Shown here: positions 18,881 to 27,489 of the stretch, one piece after another
Numbering within the stretch: the first letter of the stretch is position 1
Layout of the letters: every line of letters starts with the position of its first letter
Source: Polaribacter vadi
GTDB taxonomy: Bacteria; Bacteroidota; Bacteroidia; Flavobacteriales; Flavobacteriaceae
Length of the DNA stretch: 64,000 nucleotides
Direction: 5' to 3'
Assembly (NCBI RefSeq): GCF_018861005.1
Contig: NZ_JAHKQL010000008.1
Span: 1 to 64,000 of the forward strand
Notes under the pieces: generated by a model
The model's input: only the letters and a program-made list of their open reading frames with translations
What the model was told of the DNA's origin: nothing
The model's database searches: none
Position numbers and translations under genes: made by a program

Positions 18881-18909
18881 TCCTAAAAAAAAGACATAAA
18901 TTTTATTAA

Positions 18910-18927
18910 TTTCTGTAATTACAGAAA
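18910..18927. promoter_or_regulatory. 18-bp perfect palindrome, candidate operator
   Basis: TTTCTGTAATTACAGAAA is a perfect inverted repeat in the 139-bp gap upstream of the TonB-dependent receptor gene. Size and symmetry suit a dimeric repressor. It has no T run, so it is not a standard terminator. The TGTA/TACA half-sites loosely recall operators of BlaI/CopY-type repressors, but no regulator gene is adjacent. Confidence 0.5.
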
Positions 18928-18985
18928 CAACAATTATAAAGAGTAAGTAACCTTAAAAACGGTTAAACAACTCTTATCAATAAAA

Positions 18986-19390
18986 TCAAATTAAAAAAGT
19001 TTGGTGCAATAACTGAAAATCTTTTGGGAGGTCTGGAGGAGAAAAATCTTGATAAAAAATGTTTTTAGATTCATTTTTTATCAATAATTCTTTGAAAGAA
19101 ATAACATAAGCAGTTAAAAACTTTTGGTTTTCAAAAGTTATTTTTTCTGTTTTCTGAGTTTGCAATTCGTCTTGACCTTCTACTTTATGAACCTCATCTT
19201 TGCAACAGCTTTTCATTTTGGTTTCGGAAATCGCATTCATCTCCATTCCACAAGCTTCAGTGTCACCTGTAAAGGAAACATCAACTAAAAAATCTCCACA
19301 ATAATGTTTTTCTACAGTAAAAGAAAACGTAGAAAATAGCACAAAAAATGCTAAAGTAATGGATGCTATTTTAGTAAATTGTTTTTTCAT
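18986..19390 (-). CDS. HYC_CC_PP-type small secreted protein
   Basis: The 134-aa protein has an N-terminal hydrophobic export segment (about residues 9-26). It then shows the motifs that name this Bacteroidetes family: HYCGDFLVDV near residue 30, a CG pair near 47, a CCKDE pair near 63, and the ending PPDLPKDFQLLHQTF. The ordered His and Cys residues suggest metal binding outside the cytoplasm. It is first in a minus-strand run with a TonB-dependent receptor and an HMA protein, which supports a metal (probably copper) role. Biochemical function of the family is not established to my knowledge. Confidence 0.78.
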   Translation of the reverse strand: MKKQFTKIASITLAFFVLFSTFSFTVEKHYCGDFLVDVSFTGDTEACGMEMNAISETKMKSCCKDEVHKVEGQDELQTQKTEKITFENQKFLTAYVISFKELLIKNESKNIFYQDFSPPDLPKDFQLLHQTFLI

Positions 19391-19400
19391 TTCTGAATTG

Positions 19401-19408
19401 CAAATTTA
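19401..19408 (-). promoter_or_regulatory. Candidate -7 box for the HYC_CC_PP gene
   Basis: On the minus strand TAAATTTG exactly fits TAnnTTTG, 10 bp before the ATG. No clear TTG was found at the usual upstream spacing. Confidence 0.4.
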
Positions 19409-19491
19409 CAATAAGTAAATTAAAAATTTTGTTAAACTAATTTAAGAAATGAAATAAAAAGTAGAAATATTAAATAATGAAATTTTTGATT

Positions 19492-19499
19492 TATTTTTG
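19492..19499 (+). promoter_or_regulatory. Candidate -7 box for the GAF-domain gene
   Basis: TATTTTTG fits TAnnTTTG and lies 19 bp before the ATG at 19519. It falls inside the longer reading frame that opens at 19477, which argues for the downstream start. Confidence 0.4.
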
Positions 19500-19518
19500 C
19501 AGACAATTTTATAATATT

Positions 19519-19971
19519 ATGAACGTACCATTTTTAAAACAAGAAATCGACAAAATAATTACATCTGCTTCAACTATTGAAAAAAAACTGCAAACTATTT
19601 GCAATTTTTTAGAAGGTGAAGTCTCCTATTATGATTGGGTGGGTTTTTATTTTAAAAACGGAAACAAAGAAGAACTTAAATTAGCACAATATACAGGCGA
19701 AGAAACTGAACACACAATTATACCTTTTGGTAAAGGGATTTGTGGACAAGTTGCTGTTAGTAACGAAAATTTTGTTGTGCAAGATGTTTCTGAGCAAGGC
19801 AATTATATTTCTTGTGGTTGGAAAGTAAAATCTGAAATTGTAATTCCTATTTTTGTAAAGGGAGAAAATATAGGTCAAATTGATATAGATTCTCATACTG
19901 CAAATACATTTTCTGCAAAAGATGAGGAGCTTTTAGAGTATGTTTGTGAAAAATTATCAAAGATTCTTTAA
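19519..19971 (+). CDS. GAF-domain protein, free methionine-(R)-sulfoxide reductase type
   Basis: A single GAF domain of 150 aa. fRMsr enzymes (YebR/MsrC) reduce free L-methionine-R-sulfoxide with thioredoxin using cysteines in the GAF pocket. Here a cysteine is present in FGKGICGQVA and another in NYISCGWKVKSEIVIP, matching the resolving and catalytic positions of that family; a third family cysteine between them is missing. The sequence DYW(V/G)F is seen as SYYDWVGFYF. I chose the ATG at 19519 because the longer frame starts upstream of a promoter-like box. Cytosolic; a role in oxidative repair is likely. Confidence 0.8.
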   Translation: MNVPFLKQEIDKIITSASTIEKKLQTICNFLEGEVSYYDWVGFYFKNGNKEELKLAQYTGEETEHTIIPFGKGICGQVAVSNENFVVQDVSEQGNYISCGWKVKSEIVIPIFVKGENIGQIDIDSHTANTFSAKDEELLEYVCEKLSKIL

Positions 19972-19975
19972 TTTC

Positions 19976-20007
19976 TTTGATTTTTATTTAGTTTTTACTT
20001 AAATTTG
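19976..20007 (+). promoter_or_regulatory. Candidate promoter for the 42-codon ORF
   Basis: TTTG (19976-19979), a 20-base spacer and TAAATTTG (20000-20007) give a full match to the Bacteroidota consensus. It lies 39 bp before the small ORF's ATG and just after the GAF gene's stop. Confidence 0.55.
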
Positions 20008-20046
20008 ATGAATATAATTCAAATTCGTAACAATCAAACTATTAAA

Positions 20047-20175
20047 ATGAGAAATCAAGACACTACCGCTACTTTTTCTTCACAAAATTCATCAACAAAT
20101 TATGCTTCAAAAACACAATCTTTAATTTATCAATTTAGAGATTGGATAAGAGAATTTTTAGATAATGCCGAGTAA
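20047..20175 (+). CDS. Small 42-aa protein, unknown function
   Basis: The frame encodes 42 residues: a Ser/Thr/Asn-rich first half (RNQDTTATFSSQNSS) and a probable amphipathic helix (SLIYQFRDWIREFLDNAE). The ATG has an A-rich leader (TATTAAAATG), as in many flavobacterial genes. A consensus promoter lies at suitable distance, and the frame is the only content of the 312-bp gap between the GAF gene and purH. I do not recognise a family. The coding call rests on promoter plus start context plus helix-like ending, so it remains tentative. Confidence 0.5.
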   Translation: MRNQDTTATFSSQNSSTNYASKTQSLIYQFRDWIREFLDNAE

Positions 20176-20228
20176 ATTTTCTACTTTAATAAATTGTTAA
20201 TTACTACCCTATTTTGTTACTATCTTTT

Positions 20229-20260
20229 ATTGTGTTTTCTTTAAGGTTTGTTTAGCTTTG
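20229..20260 (+). promoter_or_regulatory. Candidate promoter for purH
   Basis: ATTG (20229-20232), a 20-base spacer and TAGCTTTG (20253-20260). It ends 23 bp before the ATG at 20284 and overlaps the longer in-frame extension, supporting the shorter start. No PurR box was recognised. Confidence 0.5.
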
Positions 20261-20283
20261 CGTGCTTAACAATACAACTAAAA

Positions 20284-21810
20284 ATGAGCACTTCAAAAAC
20301 GATTAAATCTGCATTAATTTCTGTATTTCACAAAGATGGTTTAGCACCAATTGTACAAAAATTAAACGAATTAGGAGTAACAATTTATTCTACTGGTGGT
20401 ACAGAAAATTTTATTAAAGAACTAGGCATAGATGTAGTTCCTGTAGAAGATGTTACCTCTTACCCTTCTATTTTAGGAGGAAGAGTAAAAACTTTACATC
20501 CAAAAGTTTTTGGAGGAATCTTAAACAGACAAGATCATGAAGGTGATGTTGCAGAAATGCAAGAATATAAAATTCCACAATTAGATTTGGTAATTGTAGA
20601 TTTATATCCTTTTGAAAAAACAGTTGCTTCTGGAGCTCCAGAACAAGATATTGTAGAAAAAATTGATATTGGTGGTATTTCTTTAATTAGAGCATCAGCA
20701 AAAAACTTTAAAGACACATTTACAGTTTCTTCTATGGAACAGTATGATGAGTTTTTATCTATTATATCAGAAAATAATGGTGAAACTTCTTTAGAACAAA
20801 GAAAAAAGTTTGCTGCAAAATCTTTTAATATTTCTTCTCATTACGATACTGCAATTTTCAACTATTTTAATGAAGATGAAGTAGTTTTTAAAGCAAGTGA
20901 AACCTCTTCTAAAACTTTAAGATATGGTGAAAACCCACATCAAAAAGGATATTTCTTTGGAGATTTAGAAGCAATGTTCGACAAATTACATGGTAAAGAA
21001 TTGAGTTACAACAATTTGTTAGATGTAGATGCTGCTGTAAATTTAATGAATGAATTTGTAGACGAAGATCCTACTTTTGCAGTTTTAAAACACAATAATG
21101 CTTGTGGTTTTGCACAAAGAAACACAATTAAACAAGCTTATGTAGATGCTTTAGCTGGTGATCCTGTTTCTGCTTTTGGTGGTGTTTTAATCGCTAATAA
21201 AGAAATAGATGCAGAAACTGCAACCGAAATTCATAAATTATTTTGTGAAGTTGTAATTGCACCTAGTTATTCTGATGAAGCTTTAGCAACTTTAAAAGGT
21301 AAGAAAAATAGAGTTATTTTAATTCAGAAAACTACAAAATTACCTGCTCAGAATGTTAGAACAGCTTTAAACGGGTTATTAGTACAAGATAAAGATTCTA
21401 AAACTGATACTTTAGAAGATTTAACTTATGTTACCAATACAAAACCAAGTGAAAGCGAAATAAAAGATTTATTATTTGCTTCTAAAATTTGTAAGCACAC
21501 TAAATCGAATACGATTGTATTTACTAAAAACAATCAATTATTAGCAAGTGGAACAGGACAAACAAGTAGAGTTGATGCTTTAAGACAAGCAATAGAAAAA
21601 GCGACTAGTTTTGGTTTCGATTTAAAAGGAGCAGTTATGGCAAGTGATGCATTTTTCCCTTTTCCTGATTGTGTAGAAATTGCAGATAAAGCAGGAATTA
21701 CAAGCGTAATTCAACCAGGTGGTTCTATAAAAGATCAATTAAGTATAGATTATTGTAATGCCAACAACATATCTATGGTAATGACTGGAACTAGACATTT
21801 TAAACATTAA
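20284..21810 (+). CDS. purH: Bifunctional AICAR formyltransferase / IMP cyclohydrolase
   Basis: PurH carries out the last two steps of purine synthesis: formylation of AICAR with 10-formyl-THF and ring closure to IMP. From the ATG at 20284 the product is 508 aa, the usual length. The cyclohydrolase/MGS-like domain is N-terminal (ALISVFHKDG, STGGTENFIKELG, ILGGRVKTLHPKVFGGIL). The transformylase domain follows (LRYGENPHQ, KHNNACGFA, DPVSAFGGVL, SDAFFPFPD, GGSIKDQ). The reading frame extends upstream to a TTG at 20248, but that part overlaps a promoter-like box. A 73-bp gap separates it from mreB. Confidence 0.97.
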   Translation: MSTSKTIKSALISVFHKDGLAPIVQKLNELGVTIYSTGGTENFIKELGIDVVPVEDVTSYPSILGGRVKTLHPKVFGGILNRQDHEGDVAEMQEYKIPQLDLVIVDLYPFEKTVASGAPEQDIVEKIDIGGISLIRASAKNFKDTFTVSSMEQYDEFLSIISENNGETSLEQRKKFAAKSFNISSHYDTAIFNYFNEDEVVFKASETSSKTLRYGENPHQKGYFFGDLEAMFDKLHGKELSYNNLLDVDAAVNLMNEFVDEDPTFAVLKHNNACGFAQRNTIKQAYVDALAGDPVSAFGGVLIANKEIDAETATEIHKLFCEVVIAPSYSDEALATLKGKKNRVILIQKTTKLPAQNVRTALNGLLVQDKDSKTDTLEDLTYVTNTKPSESEIKDLLFASKICKHTKSNTIVFTKNNQLLASGTGQTSRVDALRQAIEKATSFGFDLKGAVMASDAFFPFPDCVEIADKAGITSVIQPGGSIKDQLSIDYCNANNISMVMTGTRHFKH

Positions 21811-21840
21811 GAAATTAACAGTTTTACAGATTAATTTTAT

Positions 21841-21848
21841 TAAATTTG
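21841..21848 (+). promoter_or_regulatory. Candidate -7 box for mreB
   Basis: TAAATTTG exactly fits TAnnTTTG, 35 bp before the mreB ATG. No convincing TTG lies at -33, so this is half a promoter match. Confidence 0.35.
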
Positions 21849-21883
21849 TAAGATTACACACTTAAAAATAAGAAAAATATTTT

Positions 21884-22912
21884 ATGGGTTTTTTTGATTT
21901 TATGACAGAAGATATTGCGATTGATTTAGGAACCGCAAATACTTTAATAATTCATAATGGAAAAGTTGTTATAGACAGCCCTTCTATTGTTGCACGAAAT
22001 AGAAACACTGGCAAAATTATTGCAATTGGTCAAGAAGCTAATTTAATGCAGGGAAAAACCCATGAAAATATTAAAACAATTCGTCCTTTAAAAGACGGAG
22101 TTATTGCAGATTTCCAAGCATCAGAAGAAATGATTAAGGAATTTGTAAAGCAGATACCTTCTATCAAGAAAAAAATATTTCCACCAGCTTTAAGAATGGT
22201 AATCTGTATACCTTCTGGGATTACAGAAGTAGAAAAACGTGCTGTACGTGATTCTGCTAAACATATGAATGCCAAAGAAATTTATTTAATTTACGAACCA
22301 ATGGCTGCTGCAATTGGTGTTGGTATTGATATTATGGAGCCTAAAGGAAATATGATTATTGATATAGGTGGTGGTACAACAGAAATCGCTGTTATTGCTT
22401 TGGGTGGTATTGTTTGCGACCAATCTGTAAAAGTTGCTGGAGATTTATTTACTAGTGATATTATGTACTACATGCGTACACAACATAACTTACACGTTGG
22501 TGAAACTACTGCAGAAAAAGTGAAAATAACTATTGGGGCTGCTACAGAAGATTTAGAAACTCCACCAGATGAAATGCTAGTTCAGGGTAGAGATCTATTA
22601 AGTGGAAAACCTAAACAAGTAAAAGTTTCTTTTAGAGAAATAGCAAAAGCACTAGACAAATCTATTTTAAGAATAGAAGATGCTGTAATGGAAACCTTAT
22701 CTAAAACTCCACCAGAATTAGCTGCGGATATTTATAACACAGGTATTTATTTAGCAGGTGGTGGTTCTATGCTTAGAGGTTTAGACAAACGTTTATCTCG
22801 TAAAACAGATTTACCTGTTTATGTTACAGAAGATCCTTTAAGAGCTGTAGTTCGTGGAACTGGTATTGCTTTAAAAGAACTTAGTAAATATAAGAACGTA
22901 TTAATGAATTAG
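21884..22912 (+). CDS. mreB: Rod-shape-determining actin homologue MreB
   Basis: MreB forms membrane-associated filaments that guide lateral cell-wall synthesis by the Rod complex. The 342-aa protein has actin-fold phosphate loops (DLGTANTLI near residue 14 and DIGGGTTEIAV near 160), the adenosine-binding LAGGGSMLRGLD near 288, and the expected N-terminal amphipathic membrane segment MGFFDFMTED. It heads the mreB-mreC-mreD-mrdA-rodA run, 18 bp before mreC. Confidence 0.98.
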   Translation: MGFFDFMTEDIAIDLGTANTLIIHNGKVVIDSPSIVARNRNTGKIIAIGQEANLMQGKTHENIKTIRPLKDGVIADFQASEEMIKEFVKQIPSIKKKIFPPALRMVICIPSGITEVEKRAVRDSAKHMNAKEIYLIYEPMAAAIGVGIDIMEPKGNMIIDIGGGTTEIAVIALGGIVCDQSVKVAGDLFTSDIMYYMRTQHNLHVGETTAEKVKITIGAATEDLETPPDEMLVQGRDLLSGKPKQVKVSFREIAKALDKSILRIEDAVMETLSKTPPELAADIYNTGIYLAGGGSMLRGLDKRLSRKTDLPVYVTEDPLRAVVRGTGIALKELSKYKNVLMN

Positions 22913-22930
22913 CATTTTTAAGTTTTAACA

Positions 22931-23755
22931 ATGCAGCAACTTATCTTTTTTTTACAGAAATTTAAAAATTTTCTGTTCTTTTTATTGTTAGCACTTATAT
23001 CACTTGCATTAACTTTTAATAACCTTAATTTTCATAAAAGTAAGTTTGTAAATTCTGCAAATTCTATAACAGGTGGTTTATTCTCTCAAGCTTCAAGTAT
23101 TTCTGAATATTGGAGTTTAAAATCAGAAAATAAACTTTTAGCAGAAGAAAACACACGTCTAAAAAACTTGATAGAACAAAATAGTACAATAATTTATAAT
23201 TTTGATTCTATTATTGTTGATACTATAAAATATCACCAAAAATATACATATACCACTGCTAAAATTACTAATAATAACTATTCTAAAGCTTTTAATTTTA
23301 TTACCATTAATAAAGGAAAAAATCAAAGTATTACTAAAGAAATGGCTGTTATAAATAGTAAAGGAATTATTGGTATTACTGATAATGCTTCTAGTAATTA
23401 CGCAAGAGTACAATCTATTTTAAATAGAAATAGCAAAATAAATGCACGTTTAAAAAATAGTAGTTATTTTGGAACTTTAAGTTGGAATGGACTAGAATAT
23501 AATACAGTTCAACTTTCAGATATACCAAGACAAGCTCCTTTAAAAATTGGAGATACTATAGAAACAGGAGGTAAATCTACTATTTTTCCAGAAGGTATTT
23601 TAATAGGAACAATATCAAAAGTAAATAAAGGAAATACAGCAGATAATAAAGTAGATGTACTACTTTTTAATGACATGAGTAATCTTGGCTACGTTCAGAT
23701 TATTAAAAACTTAGACAAAGAGGAAATAAAAAATTTAGAAACACAGAATGAATAA
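22931..23755 (+). CDS. mreC: Rod-shape-determining protein MreC
   Basis: MreC is a bitopic inner-membrane protein whose periplasmic beta domains activate PBP2. The 274-aa product shows one N-terminal transmembrane helix (about 10-30), a coiled coil (about 55-80, SENKLLAEENTRLKNLIEQN) and the beta-barrel region containing VINSKGIIGI, SKINARLKNS and PRQAPLKIGDTIETGG. Its 3' end overlaps mreD by 8 bases, so translation is probably coupled. Confidence 0.94.
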   Translation: MQQLIFFLQKFKNFLFFLLLALISLALTFNNLNFHKSKFVNSANSITGGLFSQASSISEYWSLKSENKLLAEENTRLKNLIEQNSTIIYNFDSIIVDTIKYHQKYTYTTAKITNNNYSKAFNFITINKGKNQSITKEMAVINSKGIIGITDNASSNYARVQSILNRNSKINARLKNSSYFGTLSWNGLEYNTVQLSDIPRQAPLKIGDTIETGGKSTIFPEGILIGTISKVNKGNTADNKVDVLLFNDMSNLGYVQIIKNLDKEEIKNLETQNE

Positions 23756-24251
23756 ACCATTTAGCATGGCCATATTGTTTTTTTCCCTGCTTTTTTTGCA
23801 GGTTTTTGTGCTAAATAACATTTTATTTCTAGGCTATATAAACCCTTACATATATATTGTTTTTGTATTCCTATACCCTTTAAAAGAAAATAGATTTACG
23901 TTTCTTTTTAGTTGTTTTTTATTAGGTATATTTATTGATTTTTTTTCTGATTCTGGTGGTATCCATGCATTTTCAATTTTATGTATTGCTTACGCAAGAC
24001 TTTTTTTTGTTCGATTATACTTTAAGAAAGTTGAAGCTGATTACCCGTTTTTTAATTTGAAATCAGAATCTTTTGGTAAAATCTTTAACTATGTTACAAC
24101 TTTAACTTTTATTCATCACCTAATCTACTTTTCTTTAGCTAACTTTAGCTTCTATAATTACTCAAACGTACTTTTAAACACACTATATTCTAGTGTATTT
24201 ACGTTACTATTGTACTTTACAGGAACTTATATTTTTACCAAAAGCGAATAA
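23748..24251 (+). CDS. mreD: Rod-shape-determining protein MreD
   Basis: MreD is a small polytopic inner-membrane member of the elongasome. The 167-aa product is mostly hydrophobic with about five membrane segments, and includes the family-like GYINPYIYIVFVFLYPL and GIFIDFFSDSGGIHAFS. Sequence conservation in this family is weak, so the call leans on position: it overlaps mreC by 8 bases and shares a TAATG stop/start with mrdA. Confidence 0.9.
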   Translation: MNKPFSMAILFFSLLFLQVFVLNNILFLGYINPYIYIVFVFLYPLKENRFTFLFSCFLLGIFIDFFSDSGGIHAFSILCIAYARLFFVRLYFKKVEADYPFFNLKSESFGKIFNYVTTLTFIHHLIYFSLANFSFYNYSNVLLNTLYSSVFTLLLYFTGTYIFTKSE

Positions 24252-26137
24252 TGCAAAGAAGTTTTTTACTCTATTTTTTAATAACCCTTATTGGGCTAAT
24301 TTTTATTGGAAGACTGTTTCAGTTACAAATAATTAAACACGAAAGTTATGACCCTATTCATAATGCTGCCGTTAAAATTATGTATGATTACCCAGAACGT
24401 GGTTATGTTTATGACAGAAATGGAAAATTATTAATTGCTAATCAACTTTCTTATGATGTTATGGTACAACCAAATCAAGTTAAAGAATTAGATACATTAG
24501 AGTTTTGTAAGCTTTTAAATATTGATAAAGAAGAATTCTTAAAAAGATTTAAAAGAGCAGAAAAATATGCCTCATATTTACCATCCGTTTTTTTAAAACA
24601 ATTAGCTAAAGAAGATTTTGCTTTTTTACAAGAAAAATTACACAAATATCGAGGGTTTTATATTCAAAAAAGAATAATTAGAGATTACCCAATAAAAGCT
24701 GCAGCAAATGTATTGGGTTATATTGGTGAAGTAAATGAACAAAAAGCTAGAAAAAATGATTACTATCAACAAGGAGAATTAGAAGGCAAAGATGGTATTG
24801 AAAGACAATATGAAGATGTTTTAAGAGGTCGAAAAGGAAAAAAATATTTACACAGAAATCGTTTTAACAAAGTTACAGGATCTTTTAAAGATGGTATTTA
24901 CGATACTTTACCTGAAAACGGAAAAGATTTAATGCTAACTCTAGACATTGAATTACAAGCTTATGCCCAACAATTAATGAGAGGGAAACGTGGTGGTATT
25001 GTAGCTATTGAACCAGCAACAGGAGAAATTTTAGCTTTAGTAACTGCACCTTCTTACGACCCGAATATGTTAGTAGGTAGAAAAAGATCTAAAAATTCTG
25101 TAGCATTATTTAACGATACAATAAACAAACCAAGTTATGATAGAGGTTTACTAGCGGCTTATGCCCCTGGTTCTCCTTTTAAAATGATGAATGCCTTAAT
25201 TGGCTTACAAGAAAAAGTAATTACCGAACAAACTGGTTTTAGTTGTTATGGTGGTTATAGATATGGTAACAGAGCCCATGAATTTATGAAATGCCATTGC
25301 GATATTTATGGCAGACCTCTTAAATTAAAAACAGCAATTGCAAGATCTTGTAATAGCTATTTTTCTAATACATACAAAAGAATTGTAGAAAAAGACAACA
25401 ACCCATCAGAAGGTTTAGATAAATGGCATGAACACGTTGCTAGTTTTGGCTTAGGTAATTATTTAGGATATGATTTACCTGCAGGTCAAAAAGGATTAAT
25501 TCCTGATGGAAAATATTATGATAGAAGATATCGATATTCTTGGAATGCTTCTACAAATATATCTAACGCAATTGGTCAAGGAGAAGTTTTAACAACACCT
25601 ATTCAATTGGCAAATTTTACAGCTGCGATTGCTAATAGAGGATATTTTTATACTCCTCATATTGTTAAAAAAATTGACTCTAGTTTTATTGACAATCCAA
25701 ATTACAGGCAAGCTAAAAAAACAACTATAGATAAAAAATACTTTAAACCTGTTGTAGAGGCAATGCATGAGGTGTTTAAAACGGGTACAGGAAAATATAG
25801 CCAGGTAAAAGGTATAGAAATCTGCGGAAAAACAGGAACAGCAGAAAATTTTGTAATTATTGAAGACGTAAAAAAACAGCTAGCAGATCATTCTATTTTA
25901 GTAGCTTTTGCACCCAAAGACAATCCTAAAATTGCTTTAGCTGTTTTTGTTGAAAATGGTGGATATGGGTCTACAATTGCAGCACCTATAACCAGTTTAA
26001 TGATTGAAAAATACATTAATGGAGAAATATCACCTAGAAACAAATACAGAGAGTTAAATATGTTAAACAAAAGTCTACAAGATATTTATGATATTCAATT
26101 ACAAAAACCTATAGAAGTTGCGTCAAGAACGAAATAA
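24251..26137 (+). CDS. mrdA: Penicillin-binding protein 2 (peptidoglycan D,D-transpeptidase MrdA)
   Basis: PBP2 is the transpeptidase that cross-links peptidoglycan during cell elongation. The 628-aa protein has one N-terminal transmembrane helix (about 5-23) and a pedestal domain with RGYVYDRNGKLLIANQLSYD. Transpeptidase motifs are complete: SxxK in YAPGSPFKMM near residue 310, SxN in ARSCNSYF near 371, and KTG in CGKTGTAEN near 528. Residues 351-354 (KCHC) add two cysteines near the active domain, as seen in some Bacteroidetes PBP2. It overlaps mreD by one base and rodA by 20. Confidence 0.96.
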   Translation: MQRSFLLYFLITLIGLIFIGRLFQLQIIKHESYDPIHNAAVKIMYDYPERGYVYDRNGKLLIANQLSYDVMVQPNQVKELDTLEFCKLLNIDKEEFLKRFKRAEKYASYLPSVFLKQLAKEDFAFLQEKLHKYRGFYIQKRIIRDYPIKAAANVLGYIGEVNEQKARKNDYYQQGELEGKDGIERQYEDVLRGRKGKKYLHRNRFNKVTGSFKDGIYDTLPENGKDLMLTLDIELQAYAQQLMRGKRGGIVAIEPATGEILALVTAPSYDPNMLVGRKRSKNSVALFNDTINKPSYDRGLLAAYAPGSPFKMMNALIGLQEKVITEQTGFSCYGGYRYGNRAHEFMKCHCDIYGRPLKLKTAIARSCNSYFSNTYKRIVEKDNNPSEGLDKWHEHVASFGLGNYLGYDLPAGQKGLIPDGKYYDRRYRYSWNASTNISNAIGQGEVLTTPIQLANFTAAIANRGYFYTPHIVKKIDSSFIDNPNYRQAKKTTIDKKYFKPVVEAMHEVFKTGTGKYSQVKGIEICGKTGTAENFVIIEDVKKQLADHSILVAFAPKDNPKIALAVFVENGGYGSTIAAPITSLMIEKYINGEISPRNKYRELNMLNKSLQDIYDIQLQKPIEVASRTK

Positions 26138-27398
26138 TATTTTTGCAGGTATAGATTGGATTTTAGTATTTCTATACATTGCTCTTGTTGGCTTTGGATG
26201 GGTAAATATTTATGCAGCATCTAGAACCGAAGACAGTAATCAAATTTTAGATTTAACTACAAAATATGGCAAACAACTTATTTGGATAGGATTAAGTGTA
26301 CCATTAGTAATAGCAATTCTTTTTTTTAACTCAAAGTTTTACGAAAAATATGCAAGTATTCTTTATCTAATTTCCATATTCTCTTTAATTCTACTTTTTC
26401 CTTTTGGTAAAGAAATTAACGGAGCCAAATCTTGGTTTAATTTTGGTTTCATGGGCTTGCAGCCATCAGAATTTGCAAAAGCATGTACAGCACTTGCAGT
26501 AGCAAAACTATTAAGTGATAGGCAATATAATTTTAAACTTGTTAAGAATCAGATAAAAGCATTTATAATAGTTTTTTTTCCGGCATTTTTAATTTTTTTA
26601 CAACCTGATGCAGGTTCTGCTATTATTTACCTATCCTTCTTTTTTGTACTTAATAGAGAAGGTTTAACTTTAAATTACATCCTTTTAGGCTCTGGATTTA
26701 TTATACTTTTTATTTTAACTATTTTCTTCGGATATAAATGGGTGGTAACCATATCCTTTTTATTGACGACAATACTTGTTGTTTATTTGTTTTATAGAGG
26801 AGGAAAACGTTTTTTCCGTTTCAATTGGCACAAAATCCTGAGTGTTTACCTAATTATTGGAGTTTTTATTGTGGGTACTGGTTACATCTACAAAAACGTA
26901 TTACCTATACATCAAAAAGATAGATTCGATATTTTATTAGGGAAAAAAATAGACAACAAGGGTATTGGCTACAACTCTTATCAATCAGAATTAACAATTA
27001 GTTCTGGTGGTTTTAACGGAAAAGGATTTTTAAAAGGAGATTTAACCCAAGGAGATTTTGTACCAGAACAACACACAGATTACATTTTCAGTACAGTAGG
27101 TGAAGAATGGGGCTTTATAGGAAGCAGTTTAGTTATAATTCTTTTTATGTTACTGCTATATAGAATTATTTACTTAGCAGAAACACATAGTAATAAATTT
27201 GGTAGAATTTATGGTTACGGCTTAGCTTCTATTCTGTTTTTTCACGTAATAGTTAATATAGGTATGGTTATAGGTCTTTTACCAACAGTTGGCATACCTT
27301 TACCCTTTTTCAGCTATGGAGGCTCTTCTTTATGGGGCTTTACAATCTTACTTTTTATCTTTATAAGATTAGACGCTCATAAGAATTACGATTTTTAA
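26118..27398 (+). CDS. rodA: Rod-complex peptidoglycan glycosyltransferase RodA
   Basis: RodA is a SEDS-family glycosyltransferase that polymerises lipid II together with PBP2. The 426-aa product has about ten transmembrane helices and SEDS signatures: NGAKSWFNFGFMGLQPSEFAK near residue 100, PEQHTDYIFSTVGEEWGF near 315-333, and PLPFFSYGGSSL near 390. The start is TTG inside the end of mrdA (20-base overlap), the only start giving a full first helix. It ends the rod-shape operon before a bidirectional terminator. Confidence 0.95.
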   Translation: MRQERNNIFAGIDWILVFLYIALVGFGWVNIYAASRTEDSNQILDLTTKYGKQLIWIGLSVPLVIAILFFNSKFYEKYASILYLISIFSLILLFPFGKEINGAKSWFNFGFMGLQPSEFAKACTALAVAKLLSDRQYNFKLVKNQIKAFIIVFFPAFLIFLQPDAGSAIIYLSFFFVLNREGLTLNYILLGSGFIILFILTIFFGYKWVVTISFLLTTILVVYLFYRGGKRFFRFNWHKILSVYLIIGVFIVGTGYIYKNVLPIHQKDRFDILLGKKIDNKGIGYNSYQSELTISSGGFNGKGFLKGDLTQGDFVPEQHTDYIFSTVGEEWGFIGSSLVIILFMLLLYRIIYLAETHSNKFGRIYGYGLASILFFHVIVNIGMVIGLLPTVGIPLPFFSYGGSSLWGFTILLFIFIRLDAHKNYDF

Positions 27399-27433
27399 AT
27401 AGATTAAATCATTCATTTTTTAAAAAACAGGCA

Positions 27434-27470
27434 CAAAAAAAACTCTAAATAAAAATTTAGAGTTTCTTTA
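27434..27470. terminator. Bidirectional terminator between rodA and rpsT
   Basis: The stem AACTCTAAAT (27441-27450) with ATTTAGAGTT (27455-27464), AAAA loop, is flanked by an A run and a T-rich tail. It serves both convergent genes. Confidence 0.8.
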
Positions 27471-27489
27471 AGTTTGTTAAATTAAAATC

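Noticed and set aside
20248-20283. N-terminal extension of PurH from a TTG
   Set aside because: It overlaps a TAGCTTTG promoter box, and the family length is met from ATG 20284.
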